NCBI RefSeq assembly: GCF_000003815.2
Contig: NC_049992.1
Location: 16,656,543-16,716,466, forward strand
Direction: 5' to 3'
Length of the DNA: 59,924 bases
From: Branchiostoma floridae
Taxonomy: Eukaryota; Chordata; Leptocardii; Amphioxiformes; Branchiostomatidae
In this document: positions 11,129 to 22,979 of the stretch, in pieces
How positions within the stretch are numbered: position 1 is the first letter of the stretch
Layout of the letters: every line of letters begins with the position of its first letter
The notes under the pieces: generated by a model
Databases searched by the model: none
What the model was told of the DNA's origin: nothing
The model's input: the letters and a program-made list of their open reading frames with translations, nothing else
Position numbers and translations under genes: made by a program

Positions 11129-11200
11129 CCAAAAAGTAGTTACTCAAGCAACTGGATATGGTTTTGGAAACGGTCAAAACCATGAGTAACTACTTTTTGG
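11129..11200. repeat. 72-base palindromic mini-element
   Basis: Outer arms of 18 bases, CCAAAAAGTAGTTACTCA and its exact reverse complement, enclose the phrases CAAGCAACTGGATATGG and GGAAACGGTC. These match the terminus of the larger elements at 47158-47675 and 17490-17697, so this appears to be an extreme deletion derivative of that family. Confidence 0.75.
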
Positions 11201-11274
11201 TGCAAGCTGTTATAGTATCAAACTTTCACCACTTCTTTCTTACATCAAATGCTATCTGCCATCAAACAGATCAA

Positions 11275-11520
11275 GACTATAGTATGTCCAGGACAAAACG
11301 TACAAAAGTCGGAATTACTTCTGCAGTAACAACGATCACACACCAGGGGGCTCAAAATCGACCTTGATGTTCCCAACAAAACTGCCCACATAGCAAATAC
11401 TATCACAATCCGTCCAGGGGTTGTTATGTTTTACTACATACACACACAAATATCCGGAAACACAAACAGGCGTCAGATACACCTAAAACAATACTGCCAT
11501 TTATCATGGGAGAAATTAGA
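11275..11520 (+). repeat. Unclassified interspersed repeat, copy 2
   Basis: Diverged copy of the repeat at 10155-10390. Shared phrases in order are TATGTCCAGGACAAAA, TTCTGCAGTA, CACCAGGGGGC and AAATATCCGGAAACACA. Confidence 0.65.
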
Positions 11521-12526
11521 ATATCAGCCACATTTTCCAAAGTGTAAACTGTATACAGTAAACATAGTAGAATCCAAATATAATCATGGATGGCATTTTG
11601 TTGCTGATTATTAATAGACCTCAGGTCGACGACAATTAAAATGCGCCCACTCCTGTTGAATAAAGATGTCCTCTCCGTTATAGATATAGTATGTGCCCGC
11701 CATCAGAAACTTTCTCTGATCAAAGATGCAATTTGGGTGCGCACAGTGCCCAGAAGGTTATGTTTGTGAAAGGAATGCCAAGTTCGATAATGGTCCTCCT
11801 AGCGACCTTTTATGGTACTGGAGCTGAACATGCCGTGGTCTTGATTTTGAATGATAATTACCTCATGGGATAAAGAGTAAGTGTTGTAGGTTTGGGCCCC
11901 CTAGAGGAACTGCAGGGACCTATTTTGTTTGATTTTCGATAAGCAATCATTAAGCATCTATATTTCCGAACATCTGTTTTCTATTTGCCATATTTTTTCA
12001 ATTGCTCTTCGGTTTCTTGCAATTAACTTTGATTTGCGTGGTCACGACGTTCTGCCTACATTGTGCATGTATAATGCAGGTCCTTTCTAGCCTCTACCAG
12101 GCCTTCTTACGGGGGTGCGGGGATCGTAGAATTCGGCAACAAAAATTGAGAAACTTGTCAGGGGAGTCAGTCCACGCTAATGTTAGTATTCCCTTTCCGC
12201 TGCGTGGCCGGCCCAAAACTCTGGTAGCAAAACTCCACTGGCAAAGCATTGTCCCCACAATAGCCAGCGTGGTCTGATAGAGACTAGGTCTTCCAAGAAA
12301 GGACCTTCTGCTTCATAAACTAACATATATGCAGAAGATACTACTTACAGACTGTAGTCATCGTCCATTGGGAAGGTGAAGAGCACTGTCTGACTAATGA
12401 CTTCATCTTAGATATGACCAAAGGACGGGGTGAGTCATTGCAAAGGATGTGTATAAAAGATGCCACCATAGCGGAAGTAGGGGCAGACAAAGAGAGTGCT
12501 TCTCACCCGGTGAAGAGGTGGTTTCT

Positions 12527-12733
12527 GTTGTACCATGGAATACCATCTAGACCCAAGTCCTCCTTGGAAACTATCGTACAGTACGTTTGGCCTGTGTTGT
12601 ACCATTGAATGCCATCTAGACCAAGGTCCTCCTTGGAAAACATCGTACAGTCCGTTTGGCCTGTGTTGTACCATTGAATACCATCTAGACCCAAGTCCTC
12701 TATGGAGAATATCGTCAAGTCCGTTTGTCACGT
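12527..12733. repeat. Three tandem copies of a 69-base minisatellite
   Basis: Units begin with GTTGTACCAT at 12527, 12596 and 12665. Each contains CCATCTAGACC and GTCCTC, ending near CCGTTTGGC. As 69 is a multiple of three, the repeat keeps frames open on both strands and explains much of a 185-codon open frame at 12535-13092. I do not regard that frame as a gene. Confidence 0.85.
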
Positions 12734-13397
12734 GGCATTTTGGATTATGGAAGCAGGACCGTACGGCTACACGTGTGAATATCTGGGGATTCCAGGTAAT
12801 CGGTCGTTACGTCAGGTTTAAGCCGTGGCACGGGCATGGTGTTCTTTTAATTTGGAGAAAGACCAAGTTAGGATCTCGAAGATATGACAAGGTACGTTTC
12901 GCAGCTTTCACAGCTTTTTTTCTCACCAGTTGCTCTCTTTTTGGATATTACTTTGTTTTACTTTATTTGGTTACTGTAGTGGGATTGAATTGTGTTCATA
13001 TGTCACATGTATTTTTCGCTCAATGTCAGCCAGTCGGTTATTCGGCCAAATGGCAATTAGCGGTGTCTAGTCTGGTTAACATAATGGGTTAAGTTTCGAA
13101 GTCGTCATCCATACTCGAGCTGTGTGCAAAAGTTGCTTGTAAAGCCCCGGTAACACATAGCCAACCTTGGCCTCCCGACCAACTCCCAACCTTCCCCCAA
13201 CAAAGGTTTGGAGTCCCTTGGTAGTAAGGTCGGCTGTAGTTGACAGTAGGTCGGCTGTGCTAGTCGAATGCTTCAAAATGTTCAAAACCTTCGAGGGTAG
13301 ACGGACGGGTCTGAAAGTGGTCGGAAAATGGTTGGGAGCAAGTCAGCAATGGTCCGGGCGTGGTTGGAATTTGAGTACCTACCACGCCACAACTGTG

Positions 13398-13830
13398 GTG
13401 ACCGCGTGGCACAGTGGTATTGTGTTCGCCTCGTGACCGAGAGGTTGCGGGATCGAATCCGCCTGCCGTGCTGCCGGTCTTGTGGCCTTGGGAAAGGCAC
13501 TTTACATGACTTTCCTCACTTTACTCAAGTGAAAATGAGTCGTCCCTCGGATAGGACGTTAAATGGAGGTCCCGTGTCTGGGGAGAGCCATACCCCGGGC
13601 ACGTTAAAGAACCCGCCACATGTGCGATGGTGCGGTGTGATCGGTTCAAAACCTACAGTACCTTGGCCGCACCTGGGGCAATTACTGTATTGAGGTCACC
13701 TGAGTGGCGCCGAATGGCAGCTCGCTCCAGACCCTTGCGATTTAGCCCCGCCTATTGTAAGCTCCTAGCCATTCAGCCCCTGGCTGCAAAGAGTGAGTAG
13801 TCGGCCCACCAATAACAATAACATAACAAC
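13398..13830 (+). mobile_element. tRNA-derived SINE, long and well preserved
   Basis: A tRNA-like head has box A GTGGCACAGTGG and box B GGGATCGAATCC. The body contains GGGAAAGGCACTTTACATG, CTCAAGTGAAAATGAGT, AGGACGTTAAATGGAGGTC and CACGTTAAAGAACCCGCCA. The tail includes TTGAGGTCACCTGAGTGGCG and CCCCTGGCTGCAAAGAGTG. Fragments of the same body occur at 525, 28700 (-), 29130 (-), 32820, 49786 (-) and 50190. Confidence 0.8.
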
Positions 13831-14009
13831 CACTGCTCACTAGTCCCAGCCAGTTCTTACTCCTACCAGAGGTAAAGCCTATAATGGTCATATTGGCTAT
13901 ATCGTAGAAAGTTGCGGCTTGTTCCGTGTGTCCATTCAAGTGATAAAGGGCCCGACGACTATCTCGTCGATGGGGACAATACTCCAGCAAGTGTCACAAA
14001 AGTCCTTGA

Positions 14010-14605
14010 TAGGTTTGTGCTATAACTTAAATGTCCAAATTTTAGATCATCTTGGGATCATTAGAGAATTGTCCCTTCCAAAACGTCATAGTCATACAGT
14101 CTTTTTTTTCCATAGACTGTACGTGTGACAGCGTCGATTGGTGCACCAACCATCTTCTGTGCAGTCCCTTTGTAGATGTGTTACTCTGTTGCTTGCTTTG
14201 CATAAACGATAAACCACCTTTAGTCGTAACACATCAGTTTTGTGCATGCAGTAAGTAGATGCTGCGTACAAGACCGAACTACGTAAGATTTGATCCACTT
14301 AACCTGGATCTAGCCTTACTCGAGAGTTCTTGCTATAACTGGCAATGTTCAAATCTAAGACCCCAATGGGTTTGTTAGAGAACTGTCCCTTCAGAATCGC
14401 TGCAGTTACAATCTCTTCCACAGACCGTACACGAGGTCTGCGATGACTACATGTACACTTTTACGTTTTCTCGACAGTCCTTGATGGTTTAGAGCTATAA
14501 CTGGTAATGTTCAAATCCAAGACCCCTATGGGGATTAGAGAACTGTCCCTTCAGAATCGCTGCAGTCACAGTGTCTTCCACAGACCGTACATACACGTGT
14601 CTGCG
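14010..14605. repeat. Three diverged tandem copies of a repeat of about 120 bases
   Basis: The phrases GCTATAACT, AATGTTCAAATC, TTAGAGAACTGTCCCTTC and ACAGACCGTACA occur in the same order at about 14020-14125 (most diverged), 14332-14440 and 14490-14600. The last two copies are nearly identical to each other. No coding function is visible. Confidence 0.7.
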
Positions 14606-14910
14606 ATGCCTACACCTTCACGTCTCGCCCACGTGCGGTGGAGAAGTCGAAGGCTCCAGTTCCAGGAACGGGCCCGCCTCCACACAGCACCTGTCCCTGC
14701 GGCCCAGCCTTGATGTGCGCGTTTGATCCACCCCAGTTTCTCAGATAGTCCTCACCACTTTCTGAGAAAAGCGAGAAGTCTCGAAGGGCCTGCTGCGCGG
14801 GTGCAGAATATAACGTTACGCCTTCTGAACAATTGTTTAGGATCAACCACAGACGACAACTGCTGAGTTGACATGACTGTTGGTCTGCACACTGTTATTT
14901 CCACGTCTAG

Positions 14911-15180
14911 GGATGTCTCTGTGGCTCAACTGGTAGCAGCTCTTTGTTCTATCAAGTTGGTAACTGCGACACGCATGTTCAAGTCAGGACATCTTGGTTA
15001 GGTTGGGGCTGCATCTGTCTTTCGGATAGGACGTAAAAATTGGGGTCTCGTATTCGAGAAGTTGCTTCGACTAGCAACCTCTCCCTGTAAAATAATAACC
15101 CGCTACAAAAACAATAAGGAAGCTAGCTGACCTATTCGCCAATAAGACATACATGATGAACAACAAAAACGAATCTTTAT
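14911..15180 (+). mobile_element. tRNA-derived SINE
   Basis: It starts GGATGTCTCTGTGGCTCAAC with a box A GGCTCAACTGGTAGC. Box B is degenerate (TGTTCAAGTCAGG). The body has TGTCTTTCGGATAGGACG and the tail has CCTCTCCCTGTAAAATAATA followed by CGCTACAAAAACAATAAGGA. Confidence 0.75.
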
Positions 15181-15352
15181 TTGTCTATTGCCGTCTCTTT
15201 TTTCTGAAAGCTCAACTTCGCTCTTTTGTTTGGGTATTTGTATGAAAGTTTCTGATCTCTGAAAAGCTGTCATTTGAAACTTCTCTCGTCACCGTACCGA
15301 TGACACTGCTTTTCAGTACTGGTCTATACAATATCAACATTATGATCTGCTT

Positions 15353-15490
15353 TGGTGAGGCGTAATTGGTAGCGCGTCGGGCTTGGAATCAAGAGGTTCC
15401 GAGTTCCATACCCACCATACCCTGACCTTGTGTCCGTGGGAAAGGCACTTAATTCACACAGCTTTCCCTTACAGTGGACTGATGCCCACC
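15353..15490 (+). repeat. tRNA-derived SINE head fragment
   Basis: TAATTGGTAGCGCGTCGGGC resembles box A, and GAGGTTCCGAGTTCCAT lies where box B belongs. The phrase GGGAAAGGCACTTAATTCAC links it to the SINE body at 13398. It is truncated afterwards. Confidence 0.55.
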
Positions 15491-15499
15491 AAGCCTCTT

Positions 15500-16760
15500 C
15501 GGCTAATCTGTCTAAATATGTGCCCCAAAAATCACACTACCGATTTGGTGCGCTATGTACCAACATCTGCACATTGACACCCACCGAGAACCGTTAAATT
15601 ATTGTTTGCTTTTTAATAATTGATCTGCGCATCCCTACACATTGCCAACTCAGAACAAGTCAGTTATATAATGCCGTAGTTTAGAAAGAAAAAAATGCTT
15701 TATAATTTTAGCGCCAGATTTTCCCAGAAATCGCCGTTGTTTCCAGCTAGGCGCTACCTGTACGGTGTGACATTATCTTGACCAGGTTTTCAGCCCCGCG
15801 ATCGTGACGTCTCAGAGTGTTTGACCTATAACGTAAGTTTTGAAGCCGCCTGTCTGCCTAATCCCCAACCCTGAAGCGATACGTAAATACTACCTCTCCG
15901 CCACAGCTGTGTCCCTGACGCCTAAGCTCCACAGAGCTGCTACTTATCTGTACCAAGAATACATGCAGGGACATAGTTAACGTGTTCTCAGAAGAAGGTT
16001 TAGATTTATCATCAACCATACAGTTATCTAAAATCTGCAAAGACACCCCCGCTAATCTAAGGCCCGCTGTTTAGTGTTATGTTTAGTTAGAAGAACAGTT
16101 ACCTAGATGGCACACCCACTGTATGTTGCTTCGGCGATAGGAATCACCATCACTATCTTTCTTGTTTTACAATGCTCCAAGTTCTTCATCTCTTCTTAAG
16201 TCCAGGTTTGAATATTCTAAGTCGTTGGAATATTTTTTGGAGGTGGTCATGTGATAAAATGATGTCGTCATGTATGTGTTTTCGGATGACGCAAATGGAA
16301 AGCTCCCATTTCCTTGTTGTTCTTTCGGCGACGCTAGGTGGAGCATGATAATTGAATGAAAGCATGTACAATAAAATAGTGCTAAGCACAGAAATGCAAG
16401 GAGAGTCGCTCAATAAATACGATAAAGTAGACCATGCAAACAAAGCACATCAAACAAGAGTTCACGCACTATATATACGGACATTCTTTCAAATTCAACA
16501 TACCGCTTTTGTCTGAAAGCCCACAATCAGTCACCCGTGGAAAGGTTTCCAAAGGCAAGACTCTCCAAAGACGGTCTGACAGAGTCGGTTGGTGCCCTGA
16601 CGAGCTATATTTGCGGTCTCTTCGCAGATGTGTCATTGTTTTAAATACCAGTAAATCACATTTAGGCATAACAACCCAGTTTTATACAGAAAGTTAGACC
16701 TTACTGATATGCTAGATTCACTTACACTGAGAAGGATTCACTTACTCCTGCTTTTTTCGA
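15500..16760. other. Gene-free stretch
   Basis: No exon, RNA gene or clear repeat is recognised. The sequence is AT-rich with scattered unique segments. Confidence 0.4.
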
Positions 16761-16764
16761 TACG

Positions 16765-17060
16765 TGTGGTGGGTTCTTTATTGTGCTCGAGATTTGTTTG
16801 TTTGTTGTTGTTTTTTTTGGTTGGTTGTTTGGACCTTTGTTTATTCATGGTGTGGCTTTCCTAAAAAAAACATCGAGCGTTACGTCCCATCGTAGAAGAT
16901 GCCCCTCACCAAGGCTAGGTACTCATCTTAACCTTAGTAGAGTGCGCAAATAGGCGTGAAGTGCCTTTTTCAGGAGCACAACATTCCAGGAATTCGAACC
17001 AAGCACCTTTAGATTCTAAGTCAACAACCATAACAACGAGACCACCTTTTCCACCTTAAC
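16765..17060 (-). mobile_element. tRNA-derived SINE, minus strand, interrupted by a T-rich tract
   Basis: Read on the minus strand, the head is near 17050 with GGTTCGAATTCCTGGAATG as box B. The body includes GAAAAAGGCACTTCACG. The far part, AAAGAACCCACCACACG, appears at about 16766-16782, separated by a TTGTTTG-rich tract. Confidence 0.6.
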
Positions 17061-17489
17061 TGGCTCATTTCATACTCTTCCAGAGGGCCCTTTTGTCAGC
17101 AGGTACCTCACCATGTATCTGCTTTGAGATGTAAGTGCATCGATTACACTAACGCAATTTACGTCAACTGTTGTTGGGGTGTCAGGAAGCGAGGCTTGTT
17201 TATCCGTTTAGGTGACGGCTGTGACGTCATTACTAGTGTGTATGTTTGTTGTTGTCATGGCTACCGATCCTATGGTACATCCATATTTGGTAATTCGTTG
17301 TTAAAACTACTACCTTCCTCGTCTACCAACTATACTGGAAGAGAATATGTAAATCAACTCAGCCTTTTCGCCCTCGTGTGTTTCGAATCTTCATAAAAGA
17401 TTCGCAAATCAAAATCTGGTGTATTACTTAATTTTTAGAAAAATAATTTTTGTTCTTTTTTTCAGCGATGAAAGGATATTTGCGTGTTT

Positions 17490-17697
17490 ATTAGACATCC
17501 AAGTACAAATGTAATAGCACACAAGAAAACAATTGCTCAAGCACTGGATAGAATTGTTAACGGTCAGACATTTCAGGTAACATCTACTACATTTTGTCTG
17601 TAACTGAAATCTACCTGAAACTTCTGACCGTTTACACATATATCCAATTGCTTGAGTAACTGCCATCTTGTGTATCTTATATTACCTGAATGTCTAA
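17490..17697. mobile_element. MITE with long inverted termini
   Basis: It starts TTAGACATCC and ends in ATGTCTAA. Inside, TTGCTCAAGCACTGGAT and ATCCAATTGCTTGAGTAA are inverted, as are GGTCAGACATTTCAGGTA and CTACCTGAAACTTCTGACC. The family is shared with 11129-11200, 47158-47675 and a half copy near 49130-49190. Confidence 0.75.
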
Positions 17698-18399
17698 CCT
17701 CCATTGACGTGTACTAGACATTGCTTCCACTGCCGTTCTACTGATGAAATAAAATCATTTCACCACATGCATAAGCCGGATGCCCATTGTTGCACTGTGT
17801 GTGCTATCGATGGGAACATCCTGTTGGCATCGTGCCGAAACAGACTGCAGTCTGACTGAGATGTCATTGCCGACGTGACCCAGTTTGTCGGCGTTCTTTC
17901 TCTCTGACACATCCGGTCACTTTCATCGGTGCTCGCTAGGGGTCGTTCAGTTTGTCACCGTCGCACCTTTGAAACTCTGGCTCATTTTTCTCTTCACCTG
18001 GATATGATTTTAGTTGATATTTTCAACGACTCTTTTGATAGAAGTCATAAGTAAAAACAGAGCAAAAATAAAACTCACAGAAGACCACAAAATCAGCCTT
18101 ATTGAAAAGTCTATGACATCAAAATGAGCTATCATGATAACAGTAGCAACGCGAACACTGGCGAAAACATACCTTCTATCTTCCTATGAGGTAATAGTGG
18201 ATAGATCAGAGTCTGTGAATATGTCTGTCATGACTGTGTGACTTCGTGGGTAGTTGGCACTACAGTGTGTGTCACGTCGTCGTTGAAAACATGTCGGAGT
18301 GTTTTCACCCACCCACAACACTCCTCGATTTCAGTACCAAGGACATAACCAACCCATGTCTCAGGGATGGCACTATCCGTGCTAGTGATTGGTCGCAAC

Positions 18400-18693
18400 T
18401 AGGGGTGGGTTACCGGTACGGTTGTTCTTGTTGAACCGGTCCGGAAAGAAACAGACTTGAAAAAAAATCAGTAGACTGGATTTTGGACCGATCAGATAAT
18501 GAACTAATTATACCGGCAGGCGTTCACATGTTTTGGGGCTTACCGATCCAGAAAAATAGCAAGAACGAAGTAGAGGAGAGTTGATAGTCATTTTCACCAC
18601 GAGGTCCAGGTTAAGTTTCGGAATGGACCTGATCCTCTGTACCTGAACTGGACCGGTAACTGAATTTTCTGTACGTACCGGTACCCACCCCAA
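18400..18693. mobile_element. Non-autonomous hAT-like MITE with 8-base target duplication
   Basis: The termini TAGGGGTGGG and CCCACCCCAA are inverted, with ACCGGTAC near both ends. The octamer GTCGCAAC flanks the element exactly at 18392-18399 and 18694-18701. An 8-base target duplication is the hallmark of hAT transposases. There is no transposase frame, so movement would need a source elsewhere. A related copy in inverse orientation is at 22495-22939. Confidence 0.85.
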
Positions 18694-18999
18694 GTCGCAA
18701 CTGTTCTTTATAACAATAGTCAGGCCACAGCAAGTAAATTTTATGGATGACATCCTCTGCATACTGCAAAAATAGTGCGATAGGGTGAACAAAAAAAACA
18801 AGATGGATGAAAAAAAAACAAGATGGCTACATTTTCAAAATAGGCACCATAAAGCTGCGATGACTGTTGTAAAAAGAATTAAAGGGACAAAACATGGTAT
18901 CAGAACCACCAAGGCCTTCATTCCTGTATTTAAGACATGTACTGGTGTGGTAAAACTGACACTAGTGTGGTAGACTGGCATCGCCAAAAAAGTTAGTAA

Positions 19000-20220
19000 C
19001 CACACTCATGGCTTCCATATTGGTGTCACTTTTACAACTATCCAGTAAGTTTCATTTCTACATCTATAGTCCTGGGTACCTCGCAAGCGTCAATTCTACA
19101 AGTACAATTATCAAGCTACAACACAATATATTTGCTCATTTTGGTACTTTATCGTCATGTTGACCATCCCTGCAGACGAAGAAAAATTCTTTTTTTTTTT
19201 CTGAAATCAGGCGATAATTAATGCGCGCTAATGTCATCCACACCATTTACTTGCTGTGCCTCTTGCTGTGGCCTTAGGACCAGACATGGTAGTTTCAACT
19301 CGCAAAAAGACAACGTGCTTCGGTTCTTCTCGTAGTTTTCATTCCTTCTTCCTTTGGTCGGTTGTTGTACTATCTAGATTATCAAACGTTTCTTGCAAAG
19401 ATTGGTGTGAAGACTGCTGCAGGTACTTATTGTGGAACCTAGACTGTCAAAACATTACAACAAAGTTTTTGGCCAGTTTTCTGCATCATGAGTTGAATTT
19501 ACATTTCTACACTGCATAGCGATTTCCTCTCGCGGGGATGCCCGAACATCGGCTCCCGACCCTTCCGCCTTGTCGTGGTGCGAGAGCCCGAATGTACTGA
19601 TCTCCTAGTCCTGGGGTAGGTGGCACGTTCCTACTCTGTAACCTCGAATGAGGGGGTGGAGATTGGGTAGTCGCTAAAGGGGGGTCCACCGTCCGGCCTA
19701 GACAGGCTCTGCTAGCCGTAGGAAGCAGGACGTTAAGCCGCAGCACGAGACAAACGCAGAAAGCCTCGAAATGGACAGATCTCCACGGAAAGGAGTCTGG
19801 TAGAGACTAGTCTTTCTTAGGACTATAGGGACAGTGAGATGTTATACAGAGAAATGGTTTATTATTGCCATTGACATTAAAAACATTTGCAGCACATTTA
19901 CAAATGGCTGAATTGTCATTTTTTCACACTCAGTATTTCAACCTCTAACTCACGTTAACACTTTTAAACTGATCGAGTCACAACATAACATCTACTGTTT
20001 ACAATAACTGGTCAGTTACTACACAAAGAAAGATTCGCTACTATTCACAAATTACCCGTCTTAGTTCAGGAGCTTTACACAGTACGGTAATGTGCTATTA
20101 GCGAAACGAGCAATTCTACACCGGAAGTGAGAGAGTTTGTCTTTGTTTCTTAGAGACCTATCATGGGTATCCCCTCGTCTATCCCCTACCCATGATACAC
20201 CTATCTATTGCTTTGTGTCT
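19000..20220. other. Gene-free stretch with a GC-rich block at 19530-19800
   Basis: The GC-rich block could be the 5' end of a retroelement, but no reading frame or terminal structure supports that. The rest shows nothing recognisable. Confidence 0.35.
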
Positions 20221-21325
20221 AAGGCCCCGGTCACAAGAATCGTACGATTGACTGCGATGGAGGTTTTATGCTTGGTATAGGCGCAGTACGTCGTAAGTCG
20301 GGGAAGAATCGGAAGCAATGGTTTAAATAAATAATAAAGTTGTGGTCACAAGGATCGTAGTGCATCGTACGATGGGCTCATAAGAGCGTACCTGCGTCAA
20401 TCGCAGGTGAATCATAGTAAATCGGGGAGCCTCCTATGACGAAAATAGAGCTAAAATATATTTTGAACATGTTCAAAGTTTTTCCATCGTCGTACGATTT
20501 TATTGCCCCCATATCAGACTTCATTACGGCCATTTTTTTGCTACTAATGAAGTTAAAGTTTCATACATTTTTAGCATGTGGTCATGGTTTCAGTTTCCCC
20601 TGATATTGTCGATGTTGACGAGAAAGGCAACTATATCAGTTGCAACTGTTCACTATAGCAACCCGAGAACAGCGCGCCCGTGGAAGAGCCTGCATTCAAG
20701 GCGATGTTTACCACGTGGCAGATTCAGTATCACGCACAGGTGATGCATGCATTTGTTTGATGGCTACATACTCGTGGGTTCATAATTAGATCAGATCTCA
20801 TCTCTCGCCTGTCTCAGGTCAGTTTACCATAACCGTAACCATGGAGACAACTCGAATAAAAAGCAGGCTCATTATATAATGCTTATGATATGATTTTTGT
20901 CTGATGGCATTTTGTATTGATAGCATATCATAAAAAAAGTAAAATATAATTTTCGAAAAGCCTGACTCGTAGAGCCGGAAAGAAGACCGATATAACCATG
21001 CTAGTACTTGATTTGAACCTATGTTTGTAAGACTCATGTTGTTATGGTTTCTTTTGATTTTTTTTCAGTAAAAGACACCATAGGAAAGAATTCAACATCT
21101 AGGTTCACATTTGGTTGATTAAAGAAGCACAAAAGCGGTCAGGCGGCTATTCAGAAGAGACACAAGTGAAAAATCGTACGACGCTGGAAAAATTTTGAAC
21201 ATCATTCGATGCTCTGCGATGGCTGATTTTTGGTTACGTTTTAGCTGCGATTCACTGCGATCATCGTGCGATGTGCGGAATATGCCATCGCAAGGACGTT
21301 GTACGATTCCTGTGACCGGGGCTTA
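20221..21325. mobile_element. DNA transposon remnant with terminal inverted repeats, about 1.1 kb
   Basis: The left end AAGGCCCCGGTCACAAGAAT is the inverted partner of the right end ATTCCTGTGACCGGGGCTT. Both continue into CGTACGAT-type sequence. No transposase frame is visible. The subterminal TCGTACGAT theme also marks the elements at 48058 and 52308. Confidence 0.75.
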
Positions 21326-21329
21326 AACA

Positions 21330-21435
21330 ACGGTGTCGGAAGGCGAAGTCCACCCATCCTCTTCCACCGTCTTTTGGTATTACCTCCCCGACGTCAGGTG
21401 CCCGTAAAGTTTTAAGACCTGGGTGGAGTAAAGGA
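21330..21435 (-). repeat. SINE tail fragment, minus strand
   Basis: Phrases such as GTGTCGGAAGGCGAAGTCCA and CTGGGTGGAGTAAAGGAAG resemble the distal SINE part near 29500-29590 and 32900-32960. It abuts a LINE remnant. Confidence 0.45.
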
Positions 21436-22014
21436 AGCCATCTAAAGCCATCCGTTGCCAAGGAAGCTGGGGAAATGGTGGGCTCATTGTACCGTTCCAG
21501 GAAATATCTGACCCCCTCCGCCATTCTTTATCTTTACAAGAGTCAGATAAGGCCCAAAATGGAATACTGCTGTCACATTTGGACTGGAGCTTCCCAGAGC
21601 TCCCTGACCTGCCTCAACAAGGTACAAAAACGGTTAAAGAACATTGTTGGCAGCGACTTGTTCGCCACTCTACAACCATTGTCCCAAAGGCGTGATGTAG
21701 CTAGCCTAGCACTATTCTATCGCTACTTCCATGGTAAATGCTCGGCAGAACTTCACTCATCTGTGCCTCCAGTACGAACCTTCACTGCAAGAACCCGTTT
21801 AGCCACTTCCACGGAAGCAAATCATCCTTTTTTCCTCCACAATCCTCCTTCTAGGAGGAAGTTCCACGCTCAGAGCTATTTTCCAAGAACAACTTCGCTA
21901 TGGAATGAGCTTCCACGGACCTGCTTTCCCATGAGATACAATCTACAACTGGTCAAGTCAAGGGTTAACACACATCTTTCTTCACAATACAGTATTGTAA
22001 CCCAAAACGTCTAA
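21436..22014 (+). pseudogene. LINE reverse transcriptase C-terminal remnant (CR1/L2-like)
   Basis: The frame encodes about 190 residues of the C-terminal part of a non-LTR retrotransposon polyprotein. It includes SLYRSRKYLTPSAILYLYKS, then RPKMEYCCHIW, then NKVQKRLKNIVG and RRDVASLALFYRYFHGKCS, ending with SLWNELPRTCFP and LVKSRVNTHLSS. These are the standard post-catalytic motifs of this class. The catalytic YxDD region and everything upstream are missing, so the copy is a 5' truncation and inactive. An A-rich run follows the stop at about 22051-22066, as expected at a LINE 3' end. The frame itself is intact, which suggests a fairly young insertion. Confidence 0.85.
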
Positions 22015-22494
22015 GTGGCTCCAACAGCCTTGTTTTGCGGTGAACTTTAAGTAAATAAAAAAAAAAGCACCTTCCCCAAAACACAATGATGTTATACATA
22101 TAGCAAGGTAAACAAGAAATCAAACCGGTGACCTCTCGATCTCATGTCCACATGCCTATCCACTGTAGGCAACTCCACGTCACATTGTATAAGGGTCAAA
22201 TCGAAATATTAGTCGGCAGTCAGCTCGCCTATTCAGGCCACGACATTTTCAATGAAAGCTCGTTTGCGACTAGGTTTTGCGCTAGTGTAGTAGATATTTG
22301 ATCGCCGGTTATGAACATAACATTGGTTGGTCAGCAGGACTTAAATAAATGTGGGGGACAATTGGTCAGCCAATATGTGACTATCTTCCTTGTTAAGGCT
22401 GAAAACTAATCCTAGCCCACGTAACCACTGAAATGGGTGTTATACTGGCAAACGCGTTTCATAGACTGAGGGACAGAGATTGATAAGGGGTGGG

Positions 22495-22939
22495 TACTAG
22501 TACAGAAAATTCAGGTACAGGTACGGTTCAGGTCTAGAGGACCATGTCCAGGTCCGGGCCTGAACCTGGACCTGGCTATCTGTGACTTATGAATGGGCGA
22601 TACTCAAAACAATGGTCAATTTCGCTACAAAAGATTCATTTTGATGGAGTTTCCGACGTCTATTGGCGTTTTAAAATTCTATCTGAAATCCTAACTCCAT
22701 CTGTTAAAAACCAAGTTTGACCGTAGAAGCTTGGTAAAAATGACTATCAACTCTCTTCTTCTTCGCTCTTGTTCTTTTCCTGGACCGGGCCTGTAAGCCC
22801 CAATACACGTGAACGCTTGCCCGGTATAATCTGTTCATTTTCTAATCGGTCCGGTCCGGTCTAACCGGTTCACTGATTTTTTTTCAGGTCCATTTTTTTC
22901 TGGAAAAACGGTGTTACAACGTACCGGTAGCCACCCCTA
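22495..22939. mobile_element. hAT-like MITE, second copy, inverse orientation
   Basis: The ends AAGGGGTGGGTAC and CCACCCCTA match the termini of 18400-18693. The inner phrase GACTATCAACTCTCTTC is the inverse of GAGAGTTGATAGTC in that copy. There is no matching 8-base flank. Instead, related 38-base sequences lie on either side (22436-22473 and 22941-22978). Confidence 0.75.
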
Positions 22940-22979
22940 GGTGTAATACTGGCAAACTGATTTCATAGACTGAAGGGAA

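Noticed and set aside
13398-13480. Functional tRNA gene
   Set aside because: Box A and box B are present, but the arms do not form a clean cloverleaf and the sequence continues into a SINE body.
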